DNA of 42,173 nt from Dyella sp. C11 (GTDB lineage Bacteria > Pseudomonadota > Gammaproteobacteria > Xanthomonadales > Rhodanobacteraceae), in the NCBI RefSeq assembly GCF_003121485.1, contig NZ_QAVX01000005.1, positions 1 to 42,173 of the forward strand. The letters are read 5' to 3'. Of the stretch, positions 7,841 to 15,626 are shown piece after piece (position 1 is the first letter of the stretch; every line of letters begins with the position of its first letter). Both the position numbers and the translations under genes were made by a program. Under the pieces are notes generated by a model. That model made no database searches. It had not been told where the DNA came from and was given only the letters and a program-made list of their open reading frames with translations.

Positions 7841-8647
7841 ATGGATGCGAACCGCCTGATCGACCTGCCCGTGGCGCCGCCCTACCCGATGTCGCGCGCG
7901 CCCACGCCGTGGCACGCCCTGGCCCTGATCGCGCTTTACTTCGTACTTCAGCTTGCCGTGGGCAGCCTGATCACTCTCGTGGCAGGCCTGGTTGCCATGC
8001 TTCGCGACGGTGCCGGACTCGGCGAACTGGTTCACCTGGGCCGGGAATGGCTGGGCCGTTCGGACATGACGGCGCTGGCCGTGATACTCACGCTGCTGGT
8101 ATCGGCAGGGGTGATCGTCCATCTCGCCCGGCGCTGGTGGCCGTCGTGGTGGTCGGTTGGCGAACCACCCGGGTTGGGCTTCACGGGTTCTCCACACATC
8201 GCCTTCTACATCGCCGCGCTATGCATCGGCATGACGATGCCCATTCTGGGCGGCATGCTCACGCAGTGGCTGGCGCAGGGTCACGAAGTCAGTCAGGACA
8301 TCAAGCAGCTGGGTGCCAATACATCGCTGGCACTGCGGCTGCCGCTCGCGTTGCTGGTGATCACCATCGGCCCGATGGTGGAAGAATTGCTGTTTCGCGG
8401 CGCACTGCTTTCCGCCTTGACACGCTACACGGGCAACGCAGGTGCCATCGTCGTATCGGCGCTGCTGTTCGCCTGCGTGCACCTGCCGGACCTGTCCTTC
8501 CTTTGGTACGCACTCCCGAACCTTGCATTGCTCGGCCTGGTGCTCGGATGGTTGCGCGTGCAATCGGGCTCCATCTGGCCAGCGATCATTGCGCACGGCA
8601 TGAACAACCTGCTGGCCGTGGTGTCGTGGTTCGTGATCAGTTCCTGA
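7841..8647 (+). CDS. CPBP-family intramembrane metalloprotease
   Basis: A 268-residue polytopic membrane protein of the CPBP/Abi family (relatives of Rce1 and bacterial PrsW-like proteases). The active-site motifs are E181-E182-xxx-R186, H214 (CVHLP) and H252-xx-N (HGMNN), with about seven hydrophobic segments. Bacterial members are linked to processing of membrane-bound peptides or immunity; the substrate here is unknown. The start is uncertain: ATG at 7841 has only a weak ribosome site, and ATG at 7889 (MSRAPTPW) is possible. The 3' end lies 17 bases from the convergent maf gene, and CCTGAG/CTCAGG arms there could form a weak hairpin. Confidence 0.9.
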   Translation: MDANRLIDLPVAPPYPMSRAPTPWHALALIALYFVLQLAVGSLITLVAGLVAMLRDGAGLGELVHLGREWLGRSDMTALAVILTLLVSAGVIVHLARRWWPSWWSVGEPPGLGFTGSPHIAFYIAALCIGMTMPILGGMLTQWLAQGHEVSQDIKQLGANTSLALRLPLALLVITIGPMVEELLFRGALLSALTRYTGNAGAIVVSALLFACVHLPDLSFLWYALPNLALLGLVLGWLRVQSGSIWPAIIAHGMNNLLAVVSWFVISS

Positions 8648-8664
8648 GTATGCCGGGCGTTCGC

Positions 8665-9234
8665 TCAGGCACCGATCAAACCGTGCGCACGCAATAGCCG
8701 CGCGGTTTCGTAGATGGGCATGCCCATCACACCGGAATGGCTGCCGTCGAGATGCTCGATCAGCTTTGCACCGTGACCCTGGATGGCATAAGCGCCGGCC
8801 TTTCCGAACGGCTCGCGCGTTGCGATGTAAGCGGTGATGGTGGCGTTGTCCAGCGTCGGCATGGTGACGCGCGAAAGACTGGTATCGGACCACTCACCTG
8901 CACGCGTCACCAGCCACACGGTGGAGATCACTTCGTGCACGCGACCCGATAACTGGCGCAGCATGCGTGCCGCGTCTTCCGCATCGTCGGGCTTGCCGAA
9001 TACTTCGTCACCCAGCACCACTTCGGTGTCCGCACCGAGAATGGCCACGCTGGCCTCTTCCAGCGCGGCCAACCCTGCACGCGCCTTTTCGCGCGCCACG
9101 CGACTGACGTAATCGCGTGGCGATTCACCGACCGCGCGCTGTTCAGGCACATCAACGTCAACGATGCGGAAACTCACGCCGATCTGCTCAAGCAGCTGGC
9201 GGCGGCGCGGCGATTGGGAAGCAAGGTAAAGCAT
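8665..9234 (-). CDS. maf: Maf-type nucleoside triphosphate pyrophosphatase
   Basis: A 189-residue house-cleaning enzyme that hydrolyses non-canonical or surplus nucleoside triphosphates, releasing pyrophosphate. The N-terminal phosphate-binding motif is ASQSPRRRQLL (5-15). The catalytic GADTEVVLGDEVFGKP block is central, and the C-terminal GAYAIQGHGAKLIEHLDGSHSGVMGMP block is typical of the YhdE (dTTP/UTP) branch. The gene follows the CoA-transferase by 30 bases on the same strand and could share its transcript. In relatives maf follows rlmH directly; here two genes lie between them. Confidence 0.94.
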   Translation of the reverse strand: MLYLASQSPRRRQLLEQIGVSFRIVDVDVPEQRAVGESPRDYVSRVAREKARAGLAALEEASVAILGADTEVVLGDEVFGKPDDAEDAARMLRQLSGRVHEVISTVWLVTRAGEWSDTSLSRVTMPTLDNATITAYIATREPFGKAGAYAIQGHGAKLIEHLDGSHSGVMGMPIYETARLLRAHGLIGA

Positions 9235-9264
9235 GTCTGACCGTCCCGTGGGCGACGTAAGCGC

Positions 9265-10776
9265 TTAAGGTCGCATATCGCCGGTGTCGAGGAAACGCTG
9301 ATGCCACGAAAGTGCTTCCTGCAGCAAATGCGGCGTGTGCTTTCCGCGGCTGTCATGCATGGCCCGGTCGAAATAATCCTGCAACATGGGGCGATAGCTC
9401 GGGTGCGCACAACGCTCGATCACCACTTTCGCACGCTGACGCGGCGAGAGGCCACGCAAATCGGCCAAGCCTTGTTCGGTGACGATCACGGCCACGTCAT
9501 GCTCGGTGTGATCGACGTGGCTCACCATCGGCACGATGCACGACACCGCGCCGTTCTTGGCCGTGCTCGGCGTGAGGAAGCACGAGAGGAAACCATTGCG
9601 CGCGAAATCACCCGAACCGCCGATGCCGTTGATGATACTGGTGCCAGCCACGTGCGTGGAATTGATGTTGCCGTAGAGATCCGCCTCCACCATGCCGTTC
9701 ATGGCAATGCAGCCGAGGCGACGCACCAGTTCCGGATGATTGGATATCTCCTGCGTGCGCAGGATGATGCGCTTGCGGAAGAAGTCGAGCTTGGCGAGGA
9801 AGCGCTCGATGCCTGCGGGGCTCAGCGAGAACGATGTGGCCGAAGCCACCGACAACACGTCGTTTTCCAGCAGATCGAGCATGCCGTCCTGGATCACTTC
9901 GGTGTAGGCGCTCAAACCACGAAAGCCGCCTTCGCGCAGGCCTGCCAGCACGGCATTGGCAATGTTGCCCACGCCCGACTGCAACGGCAGCAGCTGCGGC
10001 CCCAGCCGGCCCTTGGCAATTTCGTGGCGGAAGAATTCGATGAGGTTGCCGGCGATCTGGCGTGACGTCTCGTCCGGCGGTGCAAACGCGCTGTTGCGGT
10101 CGGGTGCGTTGGTCTCCACCACCGCGATGACCTTGTCGGGATCGAGTCGCAGATAAGGCTCGCCAATGCGGTCGTCCGGCTTGAGCAGCGGAATCGGCTT
10201 GCGATGCGGCGGCAACGCCGTGCCGTAGTAGATGTCGTGCATGCCGTCGAGTTCGAGCGGCTGCCAGTGATTCACCTCGACGATGACCTTCTCGGCAAGA
10301 TCGATCCACGTCTTGTTGTTACCCACCGACGAAGAGGCCAGCAGGCTGCCATCGGGCATGATGGCCGTGGCTTCGATCACCGCCAGGTCGATTTTCCCGA
10401 AGAAACCAAACCACGCGTACTGCGCCACGTGGCTGAGATGGATGTCCAGGTAATCCATCTCGCCGCGATTGATGCGCGCGCGCAGCTCGGGATCGGATTG
10501 GTACGGCAGGCGAAGATCGATGCCATCCGCACGCGCCAGCGCACCGTCGAGTTCCGGCGCAGTGGACGCGCCCGTCAACACTCGCACACGGAACGGGTCG
10601 CCACGTTCATGCGTGGCCACCATGCGTGCGGCAAGCGCTTCGGGCACGGCCTTGGGATAACCCGCACCGGTGAAGCCACTCATGCCGATCGTCATGCCGT
10701 GGTCGACCAGCTCGGCGGCCTTTGCGGCCGTCATGACTTTGGCGGCCAGCCCCGCATGCCGAATGCGCTTGTCCAC
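9265..10776 (-). CDS. Acetyl-CoA hydrolase/succinyl-CoA:acetate CoA-transferase
   Basis: A 503-residue class I CoA-transferase. The full length and the C-terminal signature (GIGGSGDFARNG, then VTEQGLADLRG) place it in the acetyl-CoA hydrolase/transferase family. The block YTEVIQDG carries E293, equivalent to the catalytic glutamate of AarC (Glu294), which forms the glutamyl-CoA intermediate. The likely reaction is CoA transfer from succinyl-CoA to acetate, or propionyl-CoA:succinate exchange. A link to the acnD-prpF propionate genes 20 kb away is possible but speculative. The start is GTG at 10776 with GGAGA about eight bases upstream. Confidence 0.92.
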   Translation of the reverse strand: MDKRIRHAGLAAKVMTAAKAAELVDHGMTIGMSGFTGAGYPKAVPEALAARMVATHERGDPFRVRVLTGASTAPELDGALARADGIDLRLPYQSDPELRARINRGEMDYLDIHLSHVAQYAWFGFFGKIDLAVIEATAIMPDGSLLASSSVGNNKTWIDLAEKVIVEVNHWQPLELDGMHDIYYGTALPPHRKPIPLLKPDDRIGEPYLRLDPDKVIAVVETNAPDRNSAFAPPDETSRQIAGNLIEFFRHEIAKGRLGPQLLPLQSGVGNIANAVLAGLREGGFRGLSAYTEVIQDGMLDLLENDVLSVASATSFSLSPAGIERFLAKLDFFRKRIILRTQEISNHPELVRRLGCIAMNGMVEADLYGNINSTHVAGTSIINGIGGSGDFARNGFLSCFLTPSTAKNGAVSCIVPMVSHVDHTEHDVAVIVTEQGLADLRGLSPRQRAKVVIERCAHPSYRPMLQDYFDRAMHDSRGKHTPHLLQEALSWHQRFLDTGDMRP

Positions 10777-10860
10777 GTGGATGTCTCCTGCACTGCAATC
10801 CGCCCATGGTAGCGCGCGGAAACGTCAAACTCTTGGCAAGGTAGACGATGGTCGAGGGCG

Positions 10861-11310
10861 TCAGAAGCGGAGGAAATACTCGCGAAACACCTCGTCGCGC
10901 GTCCATCCCAGCGACTCGTAAAGCCGCTGCGCCGTGACATTGGTATGCGCGGTGGCGAGCGTCATGCCACGCGCCCCCACCGCCTTGGCGTAGGCGGCGG
11001 CTTCATTCATCAATGCCGCAGCCACGCCGCGCCGACGGGCGTGCGGTGCGACAAACAGGTCGTTGAGCAGGTAGATGCGCTTGGCGCTTACCGACGAAAA
11101 AAGCGGATACAGCTGCACGAAACCGGCGCCCTCGCCTTCACCGTCCAACGCAAGGAACACCACCGATTCGTGATGCTGGAAACGCTCACGCAAAAAGCGT
11201 GTCGCCAACGCCAGGTCCGGTGCTTCGCCGTAGAAGCTGCGATACCCATCGAACAGCGGTGCAACGATATCCAGATCATGGATGGAGGCCTGGCGAACCG
11301 TGATGGACAT
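10861..11310 (-). CDS. GNAT-family N-acetyltransferase
   Basis: A 149-residue protein with one GNAT fold. The acetyl-CoA pyrophosphate-binding loop is LFVAPHARRRGVAAALM (about 87-103), and the C-terminal LYESLGW block is typical of the family. The start at 11310 gives the usual MSITVRQA beta strand with AGGGAT upstream; the open frame extends further upstream only as a shadow. The acceptor substrate is not deducible; small amines or protein termini are possible. It lies between rlmH and the CoA-transferase gene on the same strand. Confidence 0.9.
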   Translation of the reverse strand: MSITVRQASIHDLDIVAPLFDGYRSFYGEAPDLALATRFLRERFQHHESVVFLALDGEGEGAGFVQLYPLFSSVSAKRIYLLNDLFVAPHARRRGVAAALMNEAAAYAKAVGARGMTLATAHTNVTAQRLYESLGWTRDEVFREYFLRF

Positions 11311-11417
11311 GCGCGGATCCCTGGAATGGCGCGGTCGCAACCAGTATGCGTGGCGCCCCAGGGCTCGCCTATGACCACTTTCGCGACGAAACACGCGTCG
11401 CTGGTACGCGCCAAACG

Positions 11418-11888
11418 TCAGGCGCGATGGTAGGGATGGCCCGAAAGCAGCGTGGTGGCGCGATACAGCTGTTCGGCCAGCACCAGCCGCACCAGCATGT
11501 GCGGCAGCGTCAGCGGACCCAGTGACCACGATTGATCGGCGCGCGCCAACACCTCGGGTGCGTGGCCATCGGGGCCACCGATGAGGAACGCGATATCACG
11601 ACCGGACATGCGCCACTTCTCCAACTGTGCGGCAAGGTCTTCGCTCGACCACGTCTTGCCGCGACCATCGAGCGCGACGACATGGATGTCACGCGGAAGT
11701 GCGGCAAGAATCGAGGCGCCTTCATCCTGGATCGCACGCGCATCATCACGGCCCTTGCCGCGCGTGCCGGGCTTCAGTTCGATCAGTTCCAGCGGCAGGT
11801 CGTGCGACAGGCGCTTGCGGTATTCGGCGAACCCTTCCGCCACCCAGGCGGGCATGCGTTCACCAACGGCAATCAGTCGGGCGCGCAT
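11418..11888 (-). CDS. rlmH: 23S rRNA pseudouridine-1915 N3-methyltransferase
   Basis: A 156-residue SPOUT-class methyltransferase that methylates pseudouridine 1915 in helix 69 of 23S rRNA using S-adenosylmethionine. The family N terminus MRARLIAVGERMPAW, the AdoMet-binding segment FLIGGPDGH, the knot block SLGPLTLPHMLVRLVLAEQLYRA and the terminal HPYHR are all intact, and the length is standard. It lies 86 bases downstream of rsfS on the same strand, the usual order. In many relatives maf follows directly. Confidence 0.97.
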   Translation of the reverse strand: MRARLIAVGERMPAWVAEGFAEYRKRLSHDLPLELIELKPGTRGKGRDDARAIQDEGASILAALPRDIHVVALDGRGKTWSSEDLAAQLEKWRMSGRDIAFLIGGPDGHAPEVLARADQSWSLGPLTLPHMLVRLVLAEQLYRATTLLSGHPYHRA

Positions 11889-11974
11889 GCATAGGGTTCC
11901 GAAAAATCAGGGAAACAAGGGGGACGCCACGCGCGCAGGAGGCGCGCGGCATATCACCGCCAGGGCGCGGGCAA

Positions 11975-12367
11975 TCAGCCCGCGCTGGCGACTTCGGCGT
12001 CGACTTCGCGGTCGCCCACGGTCCACAGCCTTTCCAGGCCATAGAACTCGCGGATACGCGGAAGCATGACGTGGACGATCACGTCACCCAGGTCCACCAG
12101 TACCCATTCGGCTTCGCGCTCGCCTTCCACGCCGAGCGGCATCACGCCCGCCTGCTTGGCGAACTTGACGACTTCGTCGGCAATGGATTTCACGTGGCGC
12201 GCGGAGGTGCCGGATGCAACAACCAGCAGATCGGCGATGGAGGTTTTGCCGCGGACGTCGATTTCACGAATGTCCTTGGCCTTCAGTTCGTCCAGCGCGT
12301 TGATGACATGCTGGCGAAGGACCGCCGTGGTGGCGGATTTGGTGTTGCGCGTGGCGGTCTGACTCAA
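11975..12367 (-). CDS. rsfS: Ribosomal silencing factor RsfS
   Basis: A 130-residue RsfS/Iojap-type protein. Family members bind ribosomal protein uL14 and block subunit joining when nutrients are short. The core runs from LDELKAKDIREIDVRGK through VVASGTSARHVKSIADEV to EWVLVDLGDVIVHVM. The start is TTG at 12367 with GAGG nine bases upstream; no in-frame ATG would keep the conserved N-terminal helix. In relatives rsfS directly follows nadD; here nadD ends at 18008, so 5.6 kb of other genes separates them. Confidence 0.95.
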   Translation of the reverse strand: MSQTATRNTKSATTAVLRQHVINALDELKAKDIREIDVRGKTSIADLLVVASGTSARHVKSIADEVVKFAKQAGVMPLGVEGEREAEWVLVDLGDVIVHVMLPRIREFYGLERLWTVGDREVDAEVASAG

Positions 12368-12521
12368 GTGCGTTTGCCTCGATGCGGGATCGATGCGCGG
12401 GATGGCGCGCCCGCAGTATACCGGACCACTTTGAAGCCCATGTCAAACAGTCCGTGGAAGCGTCCGGAAACGCCTGTTCAGAAAGGCCAGAATCTCCCCG
12501 CCTTCGCCCCAGTCGCGCATG

Positions 12522-12552
12522 AAAAAGGGCGCCCTCCGTTGAGGGCGCCCTG
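12522..12552 (-). terminator. Rho-independent terminator of the heptapeptide-repeat gene
   Basis: Read on the minus strand, GGGCGCCCTC, a 4-base loop and GAGGGCGCCC are followed by a run of T. The hairpin lies directly after the stop of the small secreted protein gene at 12568. Confidence 0.85.
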
Positions 12553-12567
12553 GGGGACATCAGCGCA

Positions 12568-12849
12568 TCAATGACCGGCGCTGGAGGAAGAAGCCGGCGC
12601 GCCGCTCTTCTTCGACTTGTGCTGTTTCTTGTGCTGCGTGCTCTGGGTGGCATCGCTCTTCATCGAATCGCTGCTGGACTTCATGGCGTCCGAGCTGGAC
12701 TTCATGGCATCGGAGCTGGACTTCATCGCGTCCTTGCTGGCGTCCTGGGTCGACTGCGGCGTGGTGTCCTGTGCCATGACGGGAGCCATGGCCATACCGA
12801 ACACGGTGGCGGTCGCGAAGGCGAGTACGGCGTAACGGGAAACTTTCAT
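12568..12849 (-). CDS. Small secreted protein with AMKSSSD heptapeptide repeats
   Basis: A 93-residue protein with a clear signal peptide (about 1-26, ending VMA). Three exact tandem copies of AMKSSSD (41-61) and a partial fourth (SMKSD, 62-66) follow, then a basic tail (KKQHKSKKSG) and a Ser-rich end. The DNA repeat unit is 21 bases. It resembles the short exported Met/Lys/Asp pentapeptide-repeat (MxKDx) proteins of proteobacteria, whose function is unclear. GGAGAT precedes the ATG at 12849, and a strong terminator follows. It appears to be a single-gene transcript. The open frame upstream to 13029 is not supported by a start signal. Confidence 0.8.
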   Translation of the reverse strand: MKVSRYAVLAFATATVFGMAMAPVMAQDTTPQSTQDASKDAMKSSSDAMKSSSDAMKSSSDSMKSDATQSTQHKKQHKSKKSGAPASSSSAGH

Positions 12850-13273
12850 GGGTAGGTATCTCCAAAAGCGGTGAGGTAACCGTGCGGTCGACGCCGCACT
12901 TCCATGGAACAGCCACCATCGTTCTTCCTGAACGACTAAGGCAATCCGGCAACGACGCATCGGCACCGGCCACGCCGCATCAGCATTCCTGCCCGATGCG
13001 AACGGCCCGTCCCTGGCCCGTGAAACCACTTCAACGAGCCATCCGCCGGCCCGCGCCCCCTTTCGGAGGCACAGCCTATACCCGCCGGCAACGCGCGAAT
13101 GTGGCAGTCCGACATGGCCATTCAGTTGGAATATGGACAGACGCGCAGCAATAAATTGCGATTGTTGCGGCGCCCACCGGGCACGGCATCACCGCGAGCC
13201 CGCAGGCCTTGCCATCGTCATTGAGACGCAGATATGCATGCTGCAACGCAGCAGCAAGGAAATGATCCGTCGA
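12850..13273. other. Intergenic region without recognised gene
   Basis: This stretch separates the small secreted protein gene from the end of nrsF, both on the minus strand. It must contain the promoter of the former. GTAACC occurs at about 12874, but no CGAA stands 16 bases downstream and no plus-strand gene follows. Short open frames here have neither ribosome sites nor recognisable domains. Confidence 0.5.
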
Positions 13274-13933
13274 TCACTTCAACGCAGGTTGAAGCAGGCG
13301 CCCGCCCATCAGGGCATTGAGCATCACCACGATGGCCACGGCCATGGCGTGGGTGAGCAAATCCGTGGCGGCCACGGCAAACGCGTGGCAAATCTCCAGC
13401 AACGCCGCCGATGCCGCCGCAGAGGCAAGGCCAATCATGATCGCGGTCAATACCGGCCGCAGCGGGCACGCGCGACGGAGCAGCCAGATCAGCAGCGCCG
13501 ACAGCGGTACCGAAAAGCTGATGATGAAGACGAGGCAATCGCTGGCTTCATTAATCCTGGCGATATGCGCCGACGGACCCAGCCAGTCGTGCAGGCAACC
13601 CAACCCACTGGCCACCACCCAGACCACCAGGCCAGGCAGCGGCAGCAGGCCCCAGCGCCAGGAGCGCCCCGGCACACCCAGCGTGAAGGCAGCCCATGCC
13701 GCACAGATGGCGGTGACCACGGCACCCAGGCCGGCGATGGCGATGTCCGGCGAAGCAATCCAACGCTGCACCATGTGGCTCGCCCCGAAGTGCCACAGCA
13801 GCACCGCCGCCATCACGGCCACCGCCAGCAACCAGCCCAGCGTGCGCCGCCACGGGGGCGGCAGGCGCCGCACCGGCGTGAGCTGCTCGCCCAGCGTCTG
13901 GATCAGTGACTCGGGGGTTCGCATCTCGGACAT
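13274..13933 (-). CDS. nrsF: NrsF-type (DUF1109) membrane anti-sigma factor
   Basis: A 219-residue integral membrane protein with six hydrophobic segments (about 31-48, 62-83, 95-113, 133-150, 160-177 and 190-206). It matches the DUF1109/NrsF family, which negatively regulates SigF-type ECF factors. Caulobacter NrsF needs two cysteines (131 and 181) to sense dichromate or cadmium; C133 (SDCLVF) and C182 (EICHAF) stand at nearly the same positions here. The start at 13933 lies five bases after the sigma stop, so the pair forms one operon. The family call is strong; the inducer is inferred. Confidence 0.9.
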   Translation of the reverse strand: MSEMRTPESLIQTLGEQLTPVRRLPPPWRRTLGWLLAVAVMAAVLLWHFGASHMVQRWIASPDIAIAGLGAVVTAICAAWAAFTLGVPGRSWRWGLLPLPGLVVWVVASGLGCLHDWLGPSAHIARINEASDCLVFIISFSVPLSALLIWLLRRACPLRPVLTAIMIGLASAAASAALLEICHAFAVAATDLLTHAMAVAIVVMLNALMGGRLLQPALK

Positions 13934-13938
13934 GATGC

Positions 13939-14598
13939 TCAGGGTTCTCCGTGGAAACGCGAACGCAGCGCCTTCATCGCGCGATGCAGGTTGACCTTCA
14001 GTGCCCCCGCCTGGCGCCCCGTGTGTTCGGATGCTTCTGCCAGTGAACGCTCCTGCAGACCCAATTGCTCCACGGCTTCGCGCTGGCCGGGCGGCAGCGA
14101 TGCAATCGCCTCGCGCAATCGCCGGGCTTCCTGCTCGCGTTCCGTGGCAGCGGTGGCATCGTCTTTGTCGGGGTGCATGTCGTAAGCGTGCTCGTCGTGC
14201 ACTTCGCGCTGACCGCGTCGGCCCTGGCTGCGCAGCGCGTCGATCGCACGTCGCCCCGCCAGCGCCGATATCCATGCGTCGTACGAACGCGAGGGATCGT
14301 AGGTGTGACGAACCCGATGCACGGTGAGCAGCGTCTCCTGCACCACGTCGTCGACGGCATCGGGCAAGACACCCTGACGCCGCGCCGCCATGCGGATCAA
14401 CGGCACGGACGCCGCCAGCACACGCTCGTACGCCCGCCGGTCGCCGCCCTGGGCTGCCGCCATCCACGCCGCGCGCTGACGCTCCTGCGTGTCGACAGTG
14501 GGGGCAGCAGCATCGGTCACGATCGGATAGGTCCTATCCCGGCGGGAAAGGACGCTATTCAGACCCATGGTGGCAGGCGCGGTCAAGCTGGCGGTCAT
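13939..14598 (-). CDS. sigF: SigF-type ECF RNA polymerase sigma factor (ECF16-like)
   Basis: An ECF sigma factor encoded directly before its presumed NrsF anti-sigma factor. Region 2 carries VDDVVQETLLTVHRVRHTYD and the SYDAWISALAGRRAIDALR melting segment. Region 4 (about 160-215) carries LPPGQREAVEQLGLQERSLAEASEHTGRQAGALKVNL. The start is uncertain. ATG at 14598 (219 residues) is used, but ATG at 14568 and GTG at 14520 (193 residues, closer to the usual family length) are possible, and none has a strong ribosome site. GTAACC-N16-CGAA upstream (14655-14630) exactly fits the Caulobacter SigF promoter, implying autoregulation. The same motif precedes dipZ. Confidence 0.9.
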   Translation of the reverse strand: MTASLTAPATMGLNSVLSRRDRTYPIVTDAAAPTVDTQERQRAAWMAAAQGGDRRAYERVLAASVPLIRMAARRQGVLPDAVDDVVQETLLTVHRVRHTYDPSRSYDAWISALAGRRAIDALRSQGRRGQREVHDEHAYDMHPDKDDATAATEREQEARRLREAIASLPPGQREAVEQLGLQERSLAEASEHTGRQAGALKVNLHRAMKALRSRFHGEP

Positions 14599-14629
14599 AA
14601 AGGAGCATCGCTGAGGCTCTCCTCTTGCA

Positions 14630-14655
14630 TTCGCCAGCCAATGACGAGGGGTTAC
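14630..14655 (-). promoter_or_regulatory. SigF-type promoter of sigF-nrsF
   Basis: On the minus strand GTAACC (14655-14650), 16 bases, then CGAA (14633-14630). This is the consensus reported for Caulobacter SigF promoters. Transcription would begin near 14623, about 25 bases before the ATG at 14598. Confidence 0.75.
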
Positions 14656-14819
14656 TTCGGCAGCGCTGCTTCTCCCTGTCCGGCGCCGAGGCTTCCCCAA
14701 AAAACCGCAGCCTCAGAGCTTTTCAGAGCGCTCCAATAGCCCTGATTTCCTTTCGACTGGCCTAATCCGGGCCCGGCTCTCCCCCCGAGTCGAATCATTA
14801 CCCGTCGCTAGGAAAGCCC

Positions 14820-15476
14820 ATGAAGAAGACCCTTTTGACCTTGGCATTCGCTGCCTTGATCGCCCCCATCACCGCTCAAGCCACCGAGGCCAATGGCATC
14901 GGCTACACGTACGTGCAGCTCGACTATGTCAACGCCAATCAGACAGGCCATGGCACTTTGTCCGACGGCGCCACGCTCAACGGCTCCTTCCAGTTTGCAG
15001 ACAACTTCCACGTCTTTGGCAGCTACAGCAGCCTTAGCTACAGGGACTCGTTTCTGCAGGACACGGCTGATCTCTATGGTCTGAATGTCTACAACACGAG
15101 CGGTACTGAAAAGCCGTGGTCGCTGGGTTTTGGCTACGCCGCCGCCATCGGCAATCGTGCCGACTGGGTCACGCAGCTGTCCTATACCCACGACAACATC
15201 AAGTTTCGTGGCTGCGTTGACACCTGGGGCTGCTTCAGCTCACGCGATACGGCCAACGTCTGGACCATCAACACAGGCGTGCAGGGCCGCGTCTTCGACA
15301 ACCTCACGGCAAACGCCTATGTCGGTTACAGCAATGCGGGCCGCCACGATGACAACGTCTTCGGTGACTTCGGCATGGTCTACAGCTTCAACAAGACCTG
15401 GGCCATGCACGGCGGCGTACGCGTGAACAGCCTCAGCCACGAGCTGTACAGCGTTGGCGTTCGCGCCAGCTTCTGA
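14820..15476 (+). CDS. Ax21-like outer-membrane beta-barrel protein
   Basis: A 218-residue exported protein. The signal peptide is MKKTLLTLAFAALIAPITA with cleavage near QA-TE (about 21). Alternating amphipathic strands follow (YTYVQLDYV, FHVFGSYSSL, WSLGFGYAAAI, NLTANAYVGYS), ending in the C-terminal Phe typical of outer-membrane barrels. It matches the Ax21 family of Xanthomonadales. That family was once proposed as a quorum signal, but I regard it simply as an outer-membrane or vesicle protein. Two cysteines (GCVDTWGC) may form a disulfide. AGGAAA precedes the ATG, and a strong terminator follows at 15499. It lies between divergent sigF and dipZ, but no SigF-type promoter was seen directly upstream. 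Confidence 0.85.
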   Translation: MKKTLLTLAFAALIAPITAQATEANGIGYTYVQLDYVNANQTGHGTLSDGATLNGSFQFADNFHVFGSYSSLSYRDSFLQDTADLYGLNVYNTSGTEKPWSLGFGYAAAIGNRADWVTQLSYTHDNIKFRGCVDTWGCFSSRDTANVWTINTGVQGRVFDNLTANAYVGYSNAGRHDDNVFGDFGMVYSFNKTWAMHGGVRVNSLSHELYSVGVRASF

Positions 15477-15498
15477 TCTTCCCTGGTTCATCCCAAAG

Positions 15499-15526
15499 GC
15501 CCGGCTGACACCGGGCTTTTTTTATT
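15499..15526 (+). terminator. Rho-independent terminator of the Ax21-like gene
   Basis: GCCCGG, a short loop and CCGGGC are followed by seven T residues. It lies 22 bases after the stop codon and separates this gene from the dipZ promoter. Confidence 0.9.
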
Positions 15527-15568
15527 TGCAAAACAAAGCCGGGAACGGCGTGGGTAGTGAAGGCAGAT

Positions 15569-15594
15569 GTAACCTTGGATGGGTCTGCGACGAA
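15569..15594 (+). promoter_or_regulatory. SigF-type promoter of dipZ-msrB
   Basis: GTAACC (15569-15574), exactly 16 bases, then CGAA (15591-15594). It is identical in hexamer, spacing and -10 to the motif before sigF. The start of transcription would be near 15600, about 27 bases before the dipZ ATG. I saw no third exact copy between genes, but this was by eye. Confidence 0.72.
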
Positions 15595-15626
15595 AGACAC
15601 CATGACCCTCCACGGACATCGCACCC

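Noticed and set aside
12870-12900. A third SigF-type promoter from GTAACC near 12874
   Set aside because: No CGAA stands 16 bases downstream, and no plus-strand gene follows.
13133-13909. A plus-strand protein rich in His/Arg/Gln opposite nrsF
   Set aside because: It is the antisense shadow of the nrsF gene, whose membrane helices and conserved cysteines are clear.
14525-14539. GGATAGG-T-CCTATCC palindrome as a sigF operator
   Set aside because: It lies downstream of the SigF-type promoter and inside the coding sequence for two of the three possible starts. It would only matter if GTG at 14520 were the true start.
14555-14608. A 17-codon leader reading frame before sigF (ATG at 14608, minus strand)
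   Set aside because: GAGGAG lies about ten bases upstream, which is suggestive, but the product is not recognisable and one short frame by chance is likely.
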